64,000 nt of DNA, taken from positions 1-64,000 of the forward strand of contig JACRBA010000070.1 of the NCBI GenBank assembly GCA_016213265.1. Direction: 5' to 3'. Numbering within the stretch: the stretch's first letter is position 1; the number at the start of each line of letters is the position of its first letter. The notes below the pieces were generated by a model. That model saw only the letters and a program-made list of their open reading frames with translations, was not told where the DNA came from and did no database searches. This DNA is from Burkholderiales bacterium (GTDB lineage Bacteria > Pseudomonadota > Gammaproteobacteria > Burkholderiales > Burkholderiaceae_C). Positions 1-9,105 of the stretch are shown here, one piece after another. Position numbers and translations under genes: made by a program.

Positions 1-1468
1 CCACGCGCGCGGGCGGCGTCACCGCGTGCCAGGCGGGGCCGTGCGGGCCGGCGCTGAGCGCGCCGGCCTGCCAGCGCAGCGTGGCGATGGGGCTGTGGCC
101 ACCGGGGCGGTTGAGGAACTGCTGCGGCGGGTTCACCTGCCAGGGGCGCTGCACCAGCAGCAGCGTGGCCGTGAGCGGCCGCGTGCCCGTGGCGCGCAGC
201 CGGTAGCGCACGAGCCCGGTGGCCCGCCCCGCCGTGCCGCTGGCACCGGCCTCGATGTCCAGCGTGAAGGCCGGGTGCGTCCAGCGCACGCGCGGCTGTG
301 GCAGGTAGCCCTCGGCCAGGTGGTGGCTGGCCTGCACGTCGGCCCAGCTCACCAGGGTGCGCGTCGGGCGGCCCTTCTCACGCCCTTCCAGCAGCACGAA
401 GGGCTCGAGCGAGGGCGCGCCGGGTGCCGGCTCGATGGCGCCGTCCTCCGACATCAGCGCCGACCACCGGGCGCCGCCATCCACGCCCACCAGGGTCCAG
501 TAGTTCTGCTCGCCCAGGTAGGCGCGCGGGAAGGCGCCGCGCGGCAGGGCCTGGGCGCGCGCGGCAGTGGCCGCGTCGGGGCTGCGCCAGCGGCCGGCCT
601 CCACCAGCGTGACGCGCGGCAGGGTGGCCGGGCCCCGCGGGGGCGGCGCCAGGGGGCGCAGGCGCAGCCGGCGCGCCTCGGCATCGGGCAGGAACAGCGC
701 ATCCACCGGGCCGGCCGCGGCGTGTACCTGGGCCAAGGGCTGCCATCGGCCGCGTCCGTCGTCGGCCTCCACGGCGTAGTCGCGCCAGCGGGCCCCGGGG
801 CTCCCCCAGTGCAGCTGCAGGCCGCTGAATTCGCGCAGCGCGCCGAGCTCGATGTGGACCTCGGCGCCGCCCGCGGCGGCCACCACCTGCGGCGTCGGCC
901 AGGCGGCCGGCACGGGCGCGCGCTCCACCAGGCTCAGCCGCTCGAAGCACACGGCACCGCGCCCGCCGCCCTGGCCGCTGGCCACCACCCGCTCCAGGGC
1001 GGCGGGCCGGCGCAGGCGCTTGTCGGTGGTGGGCCCCCAGGCGAACTCGATCTGGCGCTGGCGGATGCGCAGCTCCGTGGGCGCGGCGGGCGGGCGCCCG
1101 TCGGGCCGGTACAGCCACCACACGTTGTCTCCGCTCGCGTCGGTGAGCTTGAACTGGAAGTGGTTGGGTTCGCCCTGGCCATGGTGGCGCAGGCGGAACT
1201 CGTAGTTCGCGGGCAGCGCGATGTCCAGCGGCCGGCGCGCCACCGCGTAACCGGACACGCCGCGGAAGTCGTAGTCCAGGCACAGGCCGCCCGTGGGCGC
1301 CGGGCGCAGCGCGGCCTGCACCTGGTCGGACGCGCTCGCCTGCCAGCGCGAGGCGTCGCGGAAGTCGTCGAGCAGGGTCTCGTCGCCGGGCGCGGCCACT
1401 GCACCGCACACCGTGGCGGCCATCAGCAGGCCGACCGCGGGCGCCAGCCTCGAATGCCGGGCCGTCAT
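1..1468 (-). CDS. Secreted protein with carbohydrate-binding/F5-8-like region, C-terminus outside window (partial)
   Basis: Minus-strand reading frame, absent from the ORF track because it has no stop inside the window. I translated it by hand: it opens with a signal peptide (MTARHSRLAPAVGLLMAATV...AVAAPGDE) and stays open to base 1, giving about 489 residues. The N-terminal 150 residues look like a beta-sandwich sugar-binding module (NYEFRLRHHGQGEPNHFQFK). A middle part (IELGALREFSGLQLHWG, ARWRDYAVEAD) resembles a discoidin/F5-8 type C domain. Its ATG overlaps the stop of the upstream permease (ATGA), so it is translationally coupled as the last seen gene of the sugar operon. Role inferred: periplasmic or exported glycan-binding or glycan-degrading protein. 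The catalytic part, if any, lies outside the window. Confidence 0.75.
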   Translation of the reverse strand, partial: MTARHSRLAPAVGLLMAATVCGAVAAPGDETLLDDFRDASRWQASASDQVQAALRPAPTGGLCLDYDFRGVSGYAVARRPLDIALPANYEFRLRHHGQGEPNHFQFKLTDASGDNVWWLYRPDGRPPAAPTELRIRQRQIEFAWGPTTDKRLRRPAALERVVASGQGGGRGAVCFERLSLVERAPVPAAWPTPQVVAAAGGAEVHIELGALREFSGLQLHWGSPGARWRDYAVEADDGRGRWQPLAQVHAAAGPVDALFLPDAEARRLRLRPLAPPPRGPATLPRVTLVEAGRWRSPDAATAARAQALPRGAFPRAYLGEQNYWTLVGVDGGARWSALMSEDGAIEPAPGAPSLEPFVLLEGREKGRPTRTLVSWADVQASHHLAEGYLPQPRVRWTHPAFTLDIEAGASGTAGRATGLVRYRLRATGTRPLTATLLLVQRPWQVNPPQQFLNRPGGHSPIATLRWQAGALSAGPHGPAWHAVTPPARV

Positions 1469-2289
1469 TGCTTCACGCCTCCCAGGGTCAGCCCTTGCAG
1501 GTAGTGGCGCTGCAGCAGCAGGAACAACGCGAGCACGGGCAGCACGGTGATCACCGCGCCGGCCATCATCAGCTCGGCGTCCTGCACGTGCTCGCGGCTC
1601 AGCGCGGCCAGCGCCACCGGCAGGGTGTGCCGCTCGCCATCGGTGAGCACGATGAGCGGCCACATGAAATCGTTCCAGCTGGCCAGGAAGGCGAACACCG
1701 CCAGCGTGGCCAGCACCGGGCGCAGCAGCGGCAGCACCACCGAGACGAAGATGCGCCATTCGCCCGCGCCGTCCATGCGTGCGGCTTCGATGAGCTCGTC
1801 GGGGATGCTGCGCGCGTACTGGCGCACCAGGAAGATGCCGAAGATGCCGGCCAGCGAGGGCACCAGCACGCCTGCGTAGGTGTTCACCAGGCCCATGCCC
1901 TTGAGCATCAGGAACAGCGGCAGCATGGCCACCTGGCCGGGGATGACCAGCGCCGCGATGAGCGCGGCGAACAACCGGTCGCGCCCGGCGAAATGCAGCT
2001 TGGCGAAGGCGTAGCCCGCCAGCGTGTTGAAGCTGACCGAGACCACCGTGGCCGCGATCGCCAGCCCCAGGCTGTTGAGGAACTGCCGCCCCAGGCCGCC
2101 GCTGGACAGCAGCGCGCGGTAGTGCACCAGCGTGGGCTCGGCCGGCCACAGCGGCGGTGGGTAGCTGCTGGCCTCGCCCGGGCGCATGAAGGAGGCCGCC
2201 AGCATCCACAGCAGCGGCGACACGGCGGCCAGCGCCGCGAGCGCGAGCACGCCGTTCACCGCCACGGCGCGGGCGCGGTCGCCCCTCAT
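1465..2289 (-). CDS. ABC sugar transporter permease, MalG/UgpE type
   Basis: A 274-residue inner-membrane permease, second of a CUT1-type pair. About six hydrophobic segments are visible, and the ABC-coupling EAA loop reads ELIEAARMDGAGEWRIF, the form that contacts the ATPase. The ORF track gives a longer frame, but its first part is the shadow of the upstream permease; MRGDRARAVAVNG at 2289 is the natural start and overlaps the upstream stop by 4 bases. The ATG of the next gene overlaps its own stop. No ATPase gene is in the visible cluster, so a shared MsmK/UgpC-like ATPase is probably supplied from elsewhere or lies downstream of the window. Substrate inferred from context to be a gluco-oligosaccharide. 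Confidence 0.93.
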   Translation of the reverse strand: MRGDRARAVAVNGVLALAALAAVSPLLWMLAASFMRPGEASSYPPPLWPAEPTLVHYRALLSSGGLGRQFLNSLGLAIAATVVSVSFNTLAGYAFAKLHFAGRDRLFAALIAALVIPGQVAMLPLFLMLKGMGLVNTYAGVLVPSLAGIFGIFLVRQYARSIPDELIEAARMDGAGEWRIFVSVVLPLLRPVLATLAVFAFLASWNDFMWPLIVLTDGERHTLPVALAALSREHVQDAELMMAGAVITVLPVLALFLLLQRHYLQGLTLGGVKQ

Positions 2290-3161
2290 GCCCAGCCCCT
2301 GCGGCGCGCCAGCGCCAGCAGCCCGCGCGTGACCACCACGATCAGCGCGAACAGCACGAAGGCCACCGCCGAGGCCATGCCCAGGTTCCACCAGCGGAAG
2401 CCCTCCTCGTACATCAGGTAGAGCACGCTCACCGTGGACTGCAGCGGGCCGCCCTGCGTCATCACATAGGGCTCGGCGAAGAGCTGGAAGTAGCCGGCCG
2501 TGGTGAGGATGCCCACCATCAGCAGCGTGGGGCCCAGCATGGGCAGCGTGACGTGGCGGAACTGCGCCCAGGCGCCCGCGCCATCGAGCCGCGCGGCCTC
2601 GTACAGGTCGTCGGGAATGGCCTGCAGCGCGGCGATGAAGATGATCATGTTGCCGCCGAAGTTCTTCCACGCCGCGAAGACGATGATGGCCGGCATGGAC
2701 CAGGCCGGGTCGCCCAGCCAGTCGATGGGCGGCAGGCCCAGCTGCACCAGGGCCTGGTTGATCCAGCCGTAGCGCACATGGAAGAGGTAGCGCCACACCA
2801 CGGCCACCGCCACCAGCGTGGTGACCACCGGCGCGAACAGGGCCGTGCGGAACAGCGGCTTGAAGCGCGCCAGCCGCGACTGCAGCAGCACCGCCGCGCC
2901 CAGCGACAGCACGAGCGACAGCGGCACGCCCAGCGCCACGAAATAGGCGGTGCTGCCCAGCGCGCGCCAGAACAGCGGGTTGCCCAGCAGCTGCACGTAG
3001 TTGTCCAGGCCCACGAAGCGCAGGTGGCGCAGGTCGGCCAGGGCGTACAGGTCGAAGTCGGTGAGGCTGAGCACCAGCGCGGCGGCCACCGGCACGGCGA
3101 AGAACAGGCCGATCACGCTGAGCGCGGGCAGCACGAAGGCCCAGGCGGCGGCGCGGCTCAT
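2286..3161 (-). CDS. ABC sugar transporter permease, MalF/UgpA type
   Basis: A 291-residue permease of the MalF/LacF/UgpA family, membrane partner of the following MalG-type protein. The N-terminus (MSRAAAWAFVLPALSVIGLFF) is the first membrane segment, and the EAA loop DLYEAARLDGAGAWAQF is near residue 205. The start at 3161 overlaps the stop of the binding-protein gene by 4 bases, which fixes the start and shows tight coupling. The longer ORF-track version begins inside the binding-protein gene in another frame and should be ignored. Family and fold are certain; the transported sugar is inferred from the GH144/GH1 neighbours. Confidence 0.93.
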   Translation of the reverse strand: MSRAAAWAFVLPALSVIGLFFAVPVAAALVLSLTDFDLYALADLRHLRFVGLDNYVQLLGNPLFWRALGSTAYFVALGVPLSLVLSLGAAVLLQSRLARFKPLFRTALFAPVVTTLVAVAVVWRYLFHVRYGWINQALVQLGLPPIDWLGDPAWSMPAIIVFAAWKNFGGNMIIFIAALQAIPDDLYEAARLDGAGAWAQFRHVTLPMLGPTLLMVGILTTAGYFQLFAEPYVMTQGGPLQSTVSVLYLMYEEGFRWWNLGMASAVAFVLFALIVVVTRGLLALARRRGWA

Positions 3162-4408
3162 GCGGGGCTCCTGTCGAGCATCCAGCGCCGCTTGGCGAGC
3201 AAGCCGTCCACGCGCGCGTCGAGCGCCCGCGCCACCGGGGCCGGCGCGCTGCGCTCGTGCACCGCGCGCGCGGCGAACAGCTGCATCTCCTGCGCGATGC
3301 GCTCCCACTCGGGCACGGCGGGCGTGGGCTTCACGCGCTCGAGCTGCTCGGCGAAGGCGCGCGCCTGCGGGTCGGCGGCCAGGGGGGGGTCGGCCCAGCT
3401 GGCGCGGCGCGGCGGCAGGTTGCCGGTGAGGCGGTAGAAGTGCTGCTGCACGGCCGGGCGCGAGAGGTACTCGATGAGCGCCCAGGCCTCGCGCGGCGCA
3501 CGCGAGCGCTTGAACAGCACCAGGCTGGAGCCGCCGGCGATGGACGCACCCGGGCCCTGCGGGCCGGGCAGCGGCGCGGTCGTCCAGGCGCCCTGCAGCC
3601 CGGCCGGCAGGCGGCGGCGGAACTCGCCCAGGTTCCACGGGCCCGAGAGGTACAGCGCGAAACTGCCGCGGGCGAACTCCTGCCACAGGTTGGCCACCTG
3701 GTTGTTCGTCACCGGCGGGGCGAAGCCGCGCTCGAACATCTGCAGGTAGAAGCCCAGTGCGCGCTCGAAGCCGGGGCTGGCGAAGCCGCCGCGCCGGCCA
3801 CCGTCGCGCAGCAGCGGCTCGGGCTGCTGCAGGGCCAGCGCCAGCAGGGGCTCGAACTCGTTGAGCGGCAGCAGCTGCGGGTGCGCCACACCGATGCCCT
3901 GCAGCGCCTGCATGGCCTGCACCCAGCCGGCCCAGGTGTCGGGCAGGCGCGCGAAGCCGGCGCGCGCGAGCAGGTCGCGGCGCACGTACAGCAGGCGCGT
4001 GTCCACGTACCACGGGATGCCGTGCAACACACCGTCGACCACGTTGGTGCGCCAGATGCCGTCGAAGTAGTCGCTGCGCGCGATGGACGGTGCGGCCGCC
4101 AGGCGGGCATCGAGCGCCTCCACGGCGCCCAGGGCCACCATCTCCGGCAGCCAGGTGTTGCCGATCTGCGCCACGTCAGGCGTGGCGTCGCCCGCGAAGG
4201 CCGTGAGCAGTTTCTCGTGCGCCGCCGTCCAGGGCAGCTGCTCGATGCGCAGGTCCACCGTCGGGTGCTCGGCCCGGAAGCCGGCCAGCAGCTCGTGCGC
4301 CACCTCGCCCTCGCGCCCCATGGCCCAGAAGCGCAGGGTGGTGCGGCCGCGCTCGGGCGCGCAGCCGGCCAGGGGCGCCACGACGGAGGCGGCAGCGATG
4401 CGAAGCAT
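3158..4408 (-). CDS. ABC sugar transporter substrate-binding lipoprotein
   Basis: A 416-residue family 1 extracellular solute-binding protein. The start MLRIAAASVVAPLAGC gives a short lipoprotein signal with lipobox LAGC, and GGGAGG lies about 8 bases upstream of that ATG, which decides between this and the longer ORF-track start. Typical features follow: TTLRFWAMGREGE at the mature N-terminus, VAQIGNTWLPEM, GIPWYVDTRLLYVRRDLL, and SGPWNLGEFR in the second lobe. It should be tethered in the periplasm and deliver an oligosaccharide to the two permeases. The GH144 gene precedes it by about 100 bases that hold a hairpin-rich repeat. Confidence 0.93.
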   Translation of the reverse strand: MLRIAAASVVAPLAGCAPERGRTTLRFWAMGREGEVAHELLAGFRAEHPTVDLRIEQLPWTAAHEKLLTAFAGDATPDVAQIGNTWLPEMVALGAVEALDARLAAAPSIARSDYFDGIWRTNVVDGVLHGIPWYVDTRLLYVRRDLLARAGFARLPDTWAGWVQAMQALQGIGVAHPQLLPLNEFEPLLALALQQPEPLLRDGGRRGGFASPGFERALGFYLQMFERGFAPPVTNNQVANLWQEFARGSFALYLSGPWNLGEFRRRLPAGLQGAWTTAPLPGPQGPGASIAGGSSLVLFKRSRAPREAWALIEYLSRPAVQQHFYRLTGNLPPRRASWADPPLAADPQARAFAEQLERVKPTPAVPEWERIAQEMQLFAARAVHERSAPAPVARALDARVDGLLAKRRWMLDRSPA

Positions 4409-4428
4409 CTGCCGCCTCCCACCCAGCG

Positions 4429-4506
4429 GCGTGCGCGGATCCGGCTTCGCCGGTCCGCTGCGCGAGCCCCCTCGGGGGGCAGCGACCGGCAGGGAGCGTG
4501 GGGGCC
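4429..4506. repeat. Intergenic GC hairpin repeat inside the sugar operon
   Basis: The gap between the GH144 and binding-protein genes holds two adjacent hairpins: GCGGATCCGGCTTCGCCGG followed by TCCGC (stem with a short TTC loop), then GCCCCCTCGGGGGGC. The arrangement resembles an intergenic repeat I associate with Comamonadaceae genomes (from memory, not searched). Placed between cistrons it could stabilise or terminate part of the mRNA and so set unequal levels of the hydrolase and the binding protein. Only one copy is present in this window. Confidence 0.55.
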
Positions 4507-4512
4507 TCACGT

Positions 4513-6015
4513 TCACATCCAGCCGCCGGTGAAGCCGGCGCGTTGGAGTCCACGGCGGAGGTGGGCGTTGCGGCGCATCGCGCGCCACACCAGGTCGTGC
4601 CGGTGGTTGGCGATCATGGCCACGATGGGGCCCTGGTCGATGCCCAGGTAGTCGGTGTCCACCCAGCCGAAGCCGGGCACCACGCGGCCGTTGGACAGGC
4701 GCGCCCGCTCGTCCACGAAGCTGGGGTTGAAGGCGTCGAGAAAGCCGTACTCGCCATAGAGCTGCGCGCCGTAGGTCTGGTGCATGGCCTGCAGCGCCGC
4801 GGTCACTTCGGCCGGCGCGAAGGGCAGCGAGGCGGCCGCGGCGGTGGGCGCGATGGTGCCATCGTCGAGCATGTCCACGCGGCCGGCGCCGCGCGCGCGG
4901 TAGTCGTGGAACTCGCGCTCGCGGCCGGCGTGGTCGCGGGTGCGCAGGTGGCCCGGGCCGTCGCACGCCGTCAGCCCCCACACATCGGCGCCATAGCCCT
5001 TCCAGCCGCCCGGGTTGGCGATGGCGTAGGCACGCTGCGACAGCGTGGCGCGCCGGCTGTTCTCGAAGTAGTCCAGGCCCTTGCCGCGCATGTACGCGTC
5101 ACGCAGGCCGCGGAAATCCACCCACACGTGCGAGTACTGATGCCAGAACATCGGCGCGCCGCCCAGGTGCTCGATGCCCATGAACGGCCCCCAGGTGCGC
5201 GGGTAGGTGGCGCAGAAGGCAGCCCACGAGTCGTCGCGTGCGGGGTGCGTGGGCGAGCCGAGCGCCAGCAGGTACAGCACCATCGCCTCGTCGTAGCCGT
5301 GGTAGTCGACGAAGGGGGCGAAGCCGCGCGCTGGGTCCCAGCCCATGCAGATGAGGCCACCGCGCTGCTGCGCCCAGCGCCAGTCCACGCGGGTGTAGAG
5401 CGTCTCGGCCAGGGTACGGATCTCCGACTCCGTGGCGTCGGTGCCGTCGAAATGGCTGTGCACGTGCAGCACGCCGGCCATGAGCAGGGCGGTGTCGATG
5501 GTGGACAGCTCGACCCGCTCGTTGAAGCGCAGCCCCGTGCCCATGTGCAGGAAGTGGTAGAAGAAACCGCGGTGGCCGGCGGTGCCCATGACGGCCTCGC
5601 CCTGCGGCGCGTGGGCCAGGAAGCGCAGCGTGCGCCGCACCCGCTCGGCGGCCTGCGCGCGGGTGACCAGGCCTCGCTCGGCGCCCACCACCAGGGCGGT
5701 GAGCCCGAAGCCCACGGCGGCCACGCTGGCCATGTCGGGGTTGCCGGGCCAGCGGTCGGGGATGAGGCCCGTCTCGGGGTGGGCGGTGTCCCAGAAGAAG
5801 CGGAAGGTGCGCGCCTCGATGTCGTCCAGCAGCGCGGCGTCGCCGAGCCGGGCTGGCGTCGTGCCCGGACCGACGGCGATCGCATGCGGCGCGCCGCGCC
5901 CCGTGTCGGCGCAGCCGGCGCCCAGGCCGGCCAGGGCTGCGGCGCCGGCGGATGCGGCGGCCAGCCACTGGCGGCGGGTCCACAGGCGGGCGGAGGGTGT
6001 CGGTGCAAGCGGCAT
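4513..6015 (-). CDS. GH144-type 'glucoamylase' (PF10091) lipoprotein, probable endo-beta-1,2-glucanase
   Basis: A 500-residue enzyme. The N-terminus has a twin arginine (TRRQWLAAASAG) and a possible, slightly atypical lipobox (GLGAGC), suggesting Tat export and lipid anchoring. The body matches the glycoamylase-like family: DDIEARTFRFFWDTAHPETGL, GTAGHRGFFYHFLH, DYHGYDEAMVLYLLALGSPTHP, GPLMGIEHLG-like and FWHQYSHVWVDFRG segments, then GWKGYGADVWGLTACDGP. Family members assigned to GH144 are endo-beta-1,2-glucanases, and the same fold closes cyclic beta-1,2-glucan synthase, so the automatic name 'glucoamylase' is probably misleading. It lies between a TonB receptor and an ABC importer, consistent with periplasmic cleavage of an imported glucan. 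Specificity is inferred. Confidence 0.85.
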   Translation of the reverse strand: MPLAPTPSARLWTRRQWLAAASAGAAALAGLGAGCADTGRGAPHAIAVGPGTTPARLGDAALLDDIEARTFRFFWDTAHPETGLIPDRWPGNPDMASVAAVGFGLTALVVGAERGLVTRAQAAERVRRTLRFLAHAPQGEAVMGTAGHRGFFYHFLHMGTGLRFNERVELSTIDTALLMAGVLHVHSHFDGTDATESEIRTLAETLYTRVDWRWAQQRGGLICMGWDPARGFAPFVDYHGYDEAMVLYLLALGSPTHPARDDSWAAFCATYPRTWGPFMGIEHLGGAPMFWHQYSHVWVDFRGLRDAYMRGKGLDYFENSRRATLSQRAYAIANPGGWKGYGADVWGLTACDGPGHLRTRDHAGREREFHDYRARGAGRVDMLDDGTIAPTAAAASLPFAPAEVTAALQAMHQTYGAQLYGEYGFLDAFNPSFVDERARLSNGRVVPGFGWVDTDYLGIDQGPIVAMIANHRHDLVWRAMRRNAHLRRGLQRAGFTGGWM

Positions 6016-6083
6016 CGTGCAGGGATGGGGCGGCGGAATGACAAGGGGGCGCCGGCGGGGCGCCCCCTGTGCGGGTCAGGCGC

Positions 6084-9029
6084 TCAGAACTTGTAGCCCA
6101 GCACCAGGCGCAGGGTGCGCATGGGGCCACGCATGGCGTTGGGCTTGCCGAGGTTGGGGTTGTCGCCCCCGTACTCGTTGGCACTGCCCGGGCCGCCGAC
6201 CCAGTCGTCGTAGCCGCCGTAGTTCTTGGTGTTGAGCACGTTCAGCACGTCCAGGCGCGTGTTCACCTTGCCCAGTCCCACGCCCCAGTCCTTCGCCACG
6301 GCCAGGTCGAGCTGGTTGAACTGCCGGCTGTCGGCTTCGCGGTAGACGCATTCGCCGGGCACGGTGTCGGAGGGGAAGCCGCCGGTGCAGTCGGTCAGCT
6401 GGCGCGGCAGGCCGCTGGCCCAGGTGTACTTGGCCGACAGCTGGATGCCCCAGGGCAGCAGGCCGTCGGTGACGCCCGCCGCGACGACGCGGTGCTTGTC
6501 CACCATGCGCGAGGTGTGGAACGCGCGGCCGCCGCGGCCATAGGTCCAGTCGAAGATGTCGTTGTCCCAGTTGCGGGCGGTGGTCTGGGCATCGCTGTAG
6601 GTGTAGGCCAGCGTCAGGCCCCAGCCCGACTCGGTGCTGTAGGGCTTGTCGGCCTTCACGAACAGGGAAGAGGTCTTGTTCTCGCCCACGAAATCGCCCA
6701 GCACCAGCGTGCCGTAGCCGCGCGGGCCGCCCCACAGCGGGTCGATGGGGCTTTGCGTGTGCCAGCCGCCGTTGAAATCGCGGTTGCCGCCGAACCAGGT
6801 GAACTGGTTCTGCGCGTGCACGTGGCTGTAGGCGACCTCGGCGTTCCAGGTGCCCAGCGCCTGGCGCAGGCCCAGCGTGTACTGGTCGGCGAACGGCATC
6901 TTGAAGTCGTTCTTGATCAGCCAGATCTCGCCGTTGGCCTGCGCGTTCTTCTGCTTCTCGTCGAGCGCATGGTTGGCCATCGCGCGGTCGTACGAGCGCC
7001 CCCAGCCGCCGTAGACCACCGAGCGGCGGTCGCCGAACAGGTCGTAGCTGGCGCCCAGGCGCGGCGCGAAGGCGCCCTTGAAGCTCTTGCGCGACTTGCC
7101 GTCGGCGATGTACTGGTCGATGTCGATGCCGCCCAGCGCCAGCGACTCGGCGTAGGTCTGACCCGCCGGTGCCGTGACGCCGCCGAAGGTGCGGCCGTCT
7201 TCCGCGTAGAGCGCCGCCACGCGGTCGGCCGGCGTCACGTAGTCGTTGTTCAGCATGTTGGACTCGTAGTCCCAACGCAGGCCGATGTTCACCTCGAGCT
7301 GCTTGGTCACGCTCCAGTCGTCCTGCAGGTACAGGCCGAACTGCTGGTTGCCATAGCCCACCGACACCGGCGCCAGGGCGCGGTCGATGCGGCACTGGTC
7401 GGTGCTCTGCACGCCGCCGGTGTCGGTGAAGTTGGTGCCCGTGCAGTCGCTGCCGTCGTAGTAGGGCAGGCCGGTCACCGGGTCGATCACCACCTGCACG
7501 ATGTCCACGCTGCGCGAGGTGCCCGAGAGCCGGTACTTCAGGTCCTTGAGCTTCACGCCGCCCTTGACGACGTGGCCCTTGGCGCCCGTCCACGTGAGCT
7601 CTTCGCTGACGAAGGTGCCGCGCTGCTGTCGGAACTGGGCGTCGGGCGAGCCGCCGGCGAACAGCACGTCCTGCGAGTTGGCCAGCGTGCCGGTGGGCGA
7701 GCCCTTGTACTTGACGAAGGGCTCGGTGGCGGCGGACTTGGGGTTGTAGGTGTACTCCTCCCAGCCCACGCGGGCCTCGCTCAGCAGGTTGCCGAAGGTC
7801 CACTCGTGCTTGAGGTCCAGCCGGGTCTCTTCGTTGATGCGGTCCTTGTCGTTGCCGGGCACGCTGAGGTTGGTGTCCTCGGGCACGCGGTCGCTCTCCT
7901 TGCGCAGCTTGGCGCTGAAGGTCAGGCGCTGGTCGTCGTTGAGCTGCGCGTCGATCTTGCCGAGGAAGAGGTCTTCGTGGAACTTGTCCACCGTGCTGCC
8001 CGCCAGGGCCAGCAGCTCGGGCACGATGCCCACGCCGGCCGGCAGCAGGTTGGTGTTGCGCGCCACCACCTGGCGCGTGTCGTCGATCTGCTTGCCGTCG
8101 TAGGCGGCGAAGAAGTGGATGCGGTCCTTGACGATGGGGCCGCCCAGCGCGCCGCCGTACTGCATCTGGGTGGAGGGCAGTCGCGGTGCGCCGTTGCGCT
8201 CGGCCTCCTCCTGCAGCGGGCTCATCTCGGTCCAGTTGGTGCCGGTGCGGTCGACGTAGACCTCGCCGTGGAACTCGTTGGTGCCCGAGCGCGTCACGGC
8301 CGTGATGGCGGCGCCGCTGACCTGGTCGAACTCGGCCTTGTAGTTCTGCGTCAGCACCTTGTACTCGGCGATGGCCGACTGCGGGAACGGGTTGCCGCGC
8401 GTGGCGTCCATGCCCGTGGCGCCGTTGCGCAGGATGTTGTTCTTCTGGCTGACGCCGTCGATGAACACGTTGATGTTGTTGCGGTCCTGTGCGCCGCTCT
8501 GCAGGTTGACCTGCCCGGTGTTGGCCGACTGCACGAAGGCCACGCCGGGCGCCAGGTCCACCGAGCTGAGGAAGTTGCGCGTGTTCTGCGGCAGCTGCTC
8601 GATCTGGCGGCGCGTGACGTTGGTGCCCACCTGCGAGTCCTTCACATCGCGCCGCGTCAGCGAACCGACGATGGTGACGCGCTGGGTGTCGCCGCCCAGC
8701 GCCAGGTCCACCGTGGCCGTCTGGCCCACGAGCAGCGTCACCTCCTCCGAGGCCTGCTCGCCCACGCGGATCTCGTAGCGGCCGGGCGCCAGGCCCACCA
8801 GCACGTAGCTGCCGTCCGCCGCGGTGGTGGTGCGGTAGGTGGTGCCGTTGTCCTTGTTGACCACCACCACCGCAGTGCCCGCCTGCGGCGCCGCCTGGCC
8901 CTGGCTGACCTGGCCGCGCAGGGTGGCGGTGCTCACCTGGGCATGGCCGGGCAGGCTGGCGCCGGCCAGCAGCATGGCCGCCGCCGCGGCCAGCGCGTGG
9001 CGATGAAAACCTTTTCTCTTGGGGCTCAT
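6084..9029 (-). CDS. TonB-dependent receptor with carboxypeptidase-regulatory-like N-terminal domain (Oar/SusC-like)
   Basis: A 981-residue outer-membrane receptor. A signal peptide ends near GASLPGHAQ. Residues about 30-110 form a CarboxypepD_reg beta-sandwich (STATLRGQVSQGQAAPQAGT, GSYVLVGLAPGRYEIRVG), followed by the plug (QIEQLPQNTRNFLSSVDLAPGV) and a large beta-barrel ending in the aromatic residue expected for barrel insertion (LVLGYKF). In proteobacteria this architecture is common in glycan-uptake loci. It lies between LacI and GH144 on the same strand, so it is the likely outer-membrane entry route for the glucan. The substrate is inferred from the neighbours. Confidence 0.92.
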   Translation of the reverse strand: MSPKRKGFHRHALAAAAAMLLAGASLPGHAQVSTATLRGQVSQGQAAPQAGTAVVVVNKDNGTTYRTTTAADGSYVLVGLAPGRYEIRVGEQASEEVTLLVGQTATVDLALGGDTQRVTIVGSLTRRDVKDSQVGTNVTRRQIEQLPQNTRNFLSSVDLAPGVAFVQSANTGQVNLQSGAQDRNNINVFIDGVSQKNNILRNGATGMDATRGNPFPQSAIAEYKVLTQNYKAEFDQVSGAAITAVTRSGTNEFHGEVYVDRTGTNWTEMSPLQEEAERNGAPRLPSTQMQYGGALGGPIVKDRIHFFAAYDGKQIDDTRQVVARNTNLLPAGVGIVPELLALAGSTVDKFHEDLFLGKIDAQLNDDQRLTFSAKLRKESDRVPEDTNLSVPGNDKDRINEETRLDLKHEWTFGNLLSEARVGWEEYTYNPKSAATEPFVKYKGSPTGTLANSQDVLFAGGSPDAQFRQQRGTFVSEELTWTGAKGHVVKGGVKLKDLKYRLSGTSRSVDIVQVVIDPVTGLPYYDGSDCTGTNFTDTGGVQSTDQCRIDRALAPVSVGYGNQQFGLYLQDDWSVTKQLEVNIGLRWDYESNMLNNDYVTPADRVAALYAEDGRTFGGVTAPAGQTYAESLALGGIDIDQYIADGKSRKSFKGAFAPRLGASYDLFGDRRSVVYGGWGRSYDRAMANHALDEKQKNAQANGEIWLIKNDFKMPFADQYTLGLRQALGTWNAEVAYSHVHAQNQFTWFGGNRDFNGGWHTQSPIDPLWGGPRGYGTLVLGDFVGENKTSSLFVKADKPYSTESGWGLTLAYTYSDAQTTARNWDNDIFDWTYGRGGRAFHTSRMVDKHRVVAAGVTDGLLPWGIQLSAKYTWASGLPRQLTDCTGGFPSDTVPGECVYREADSRQFNQLDLAVAKDWGVGLGKVNTRLDVLNVLNTKNYGGYDDWVGGPGSANEYGGDNPNLGKPNAMRGPMRTLRLVLGYKF

Positions 9030-9105
9030 GGCGTGTCTCCGTCGTCTCGAGGTGTTGTGGTGGGGCCGGGAAAGCGGGAAGGAGGTGCGGCGCCTGCCCC
9101 GCGCG

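Noticed and set aside
26-1504. 492-aa plus-strand ORF at the window start
   Set aside because: Shadow of the partial minus-strand secreted protein, which has a signal peptide and coupled start.
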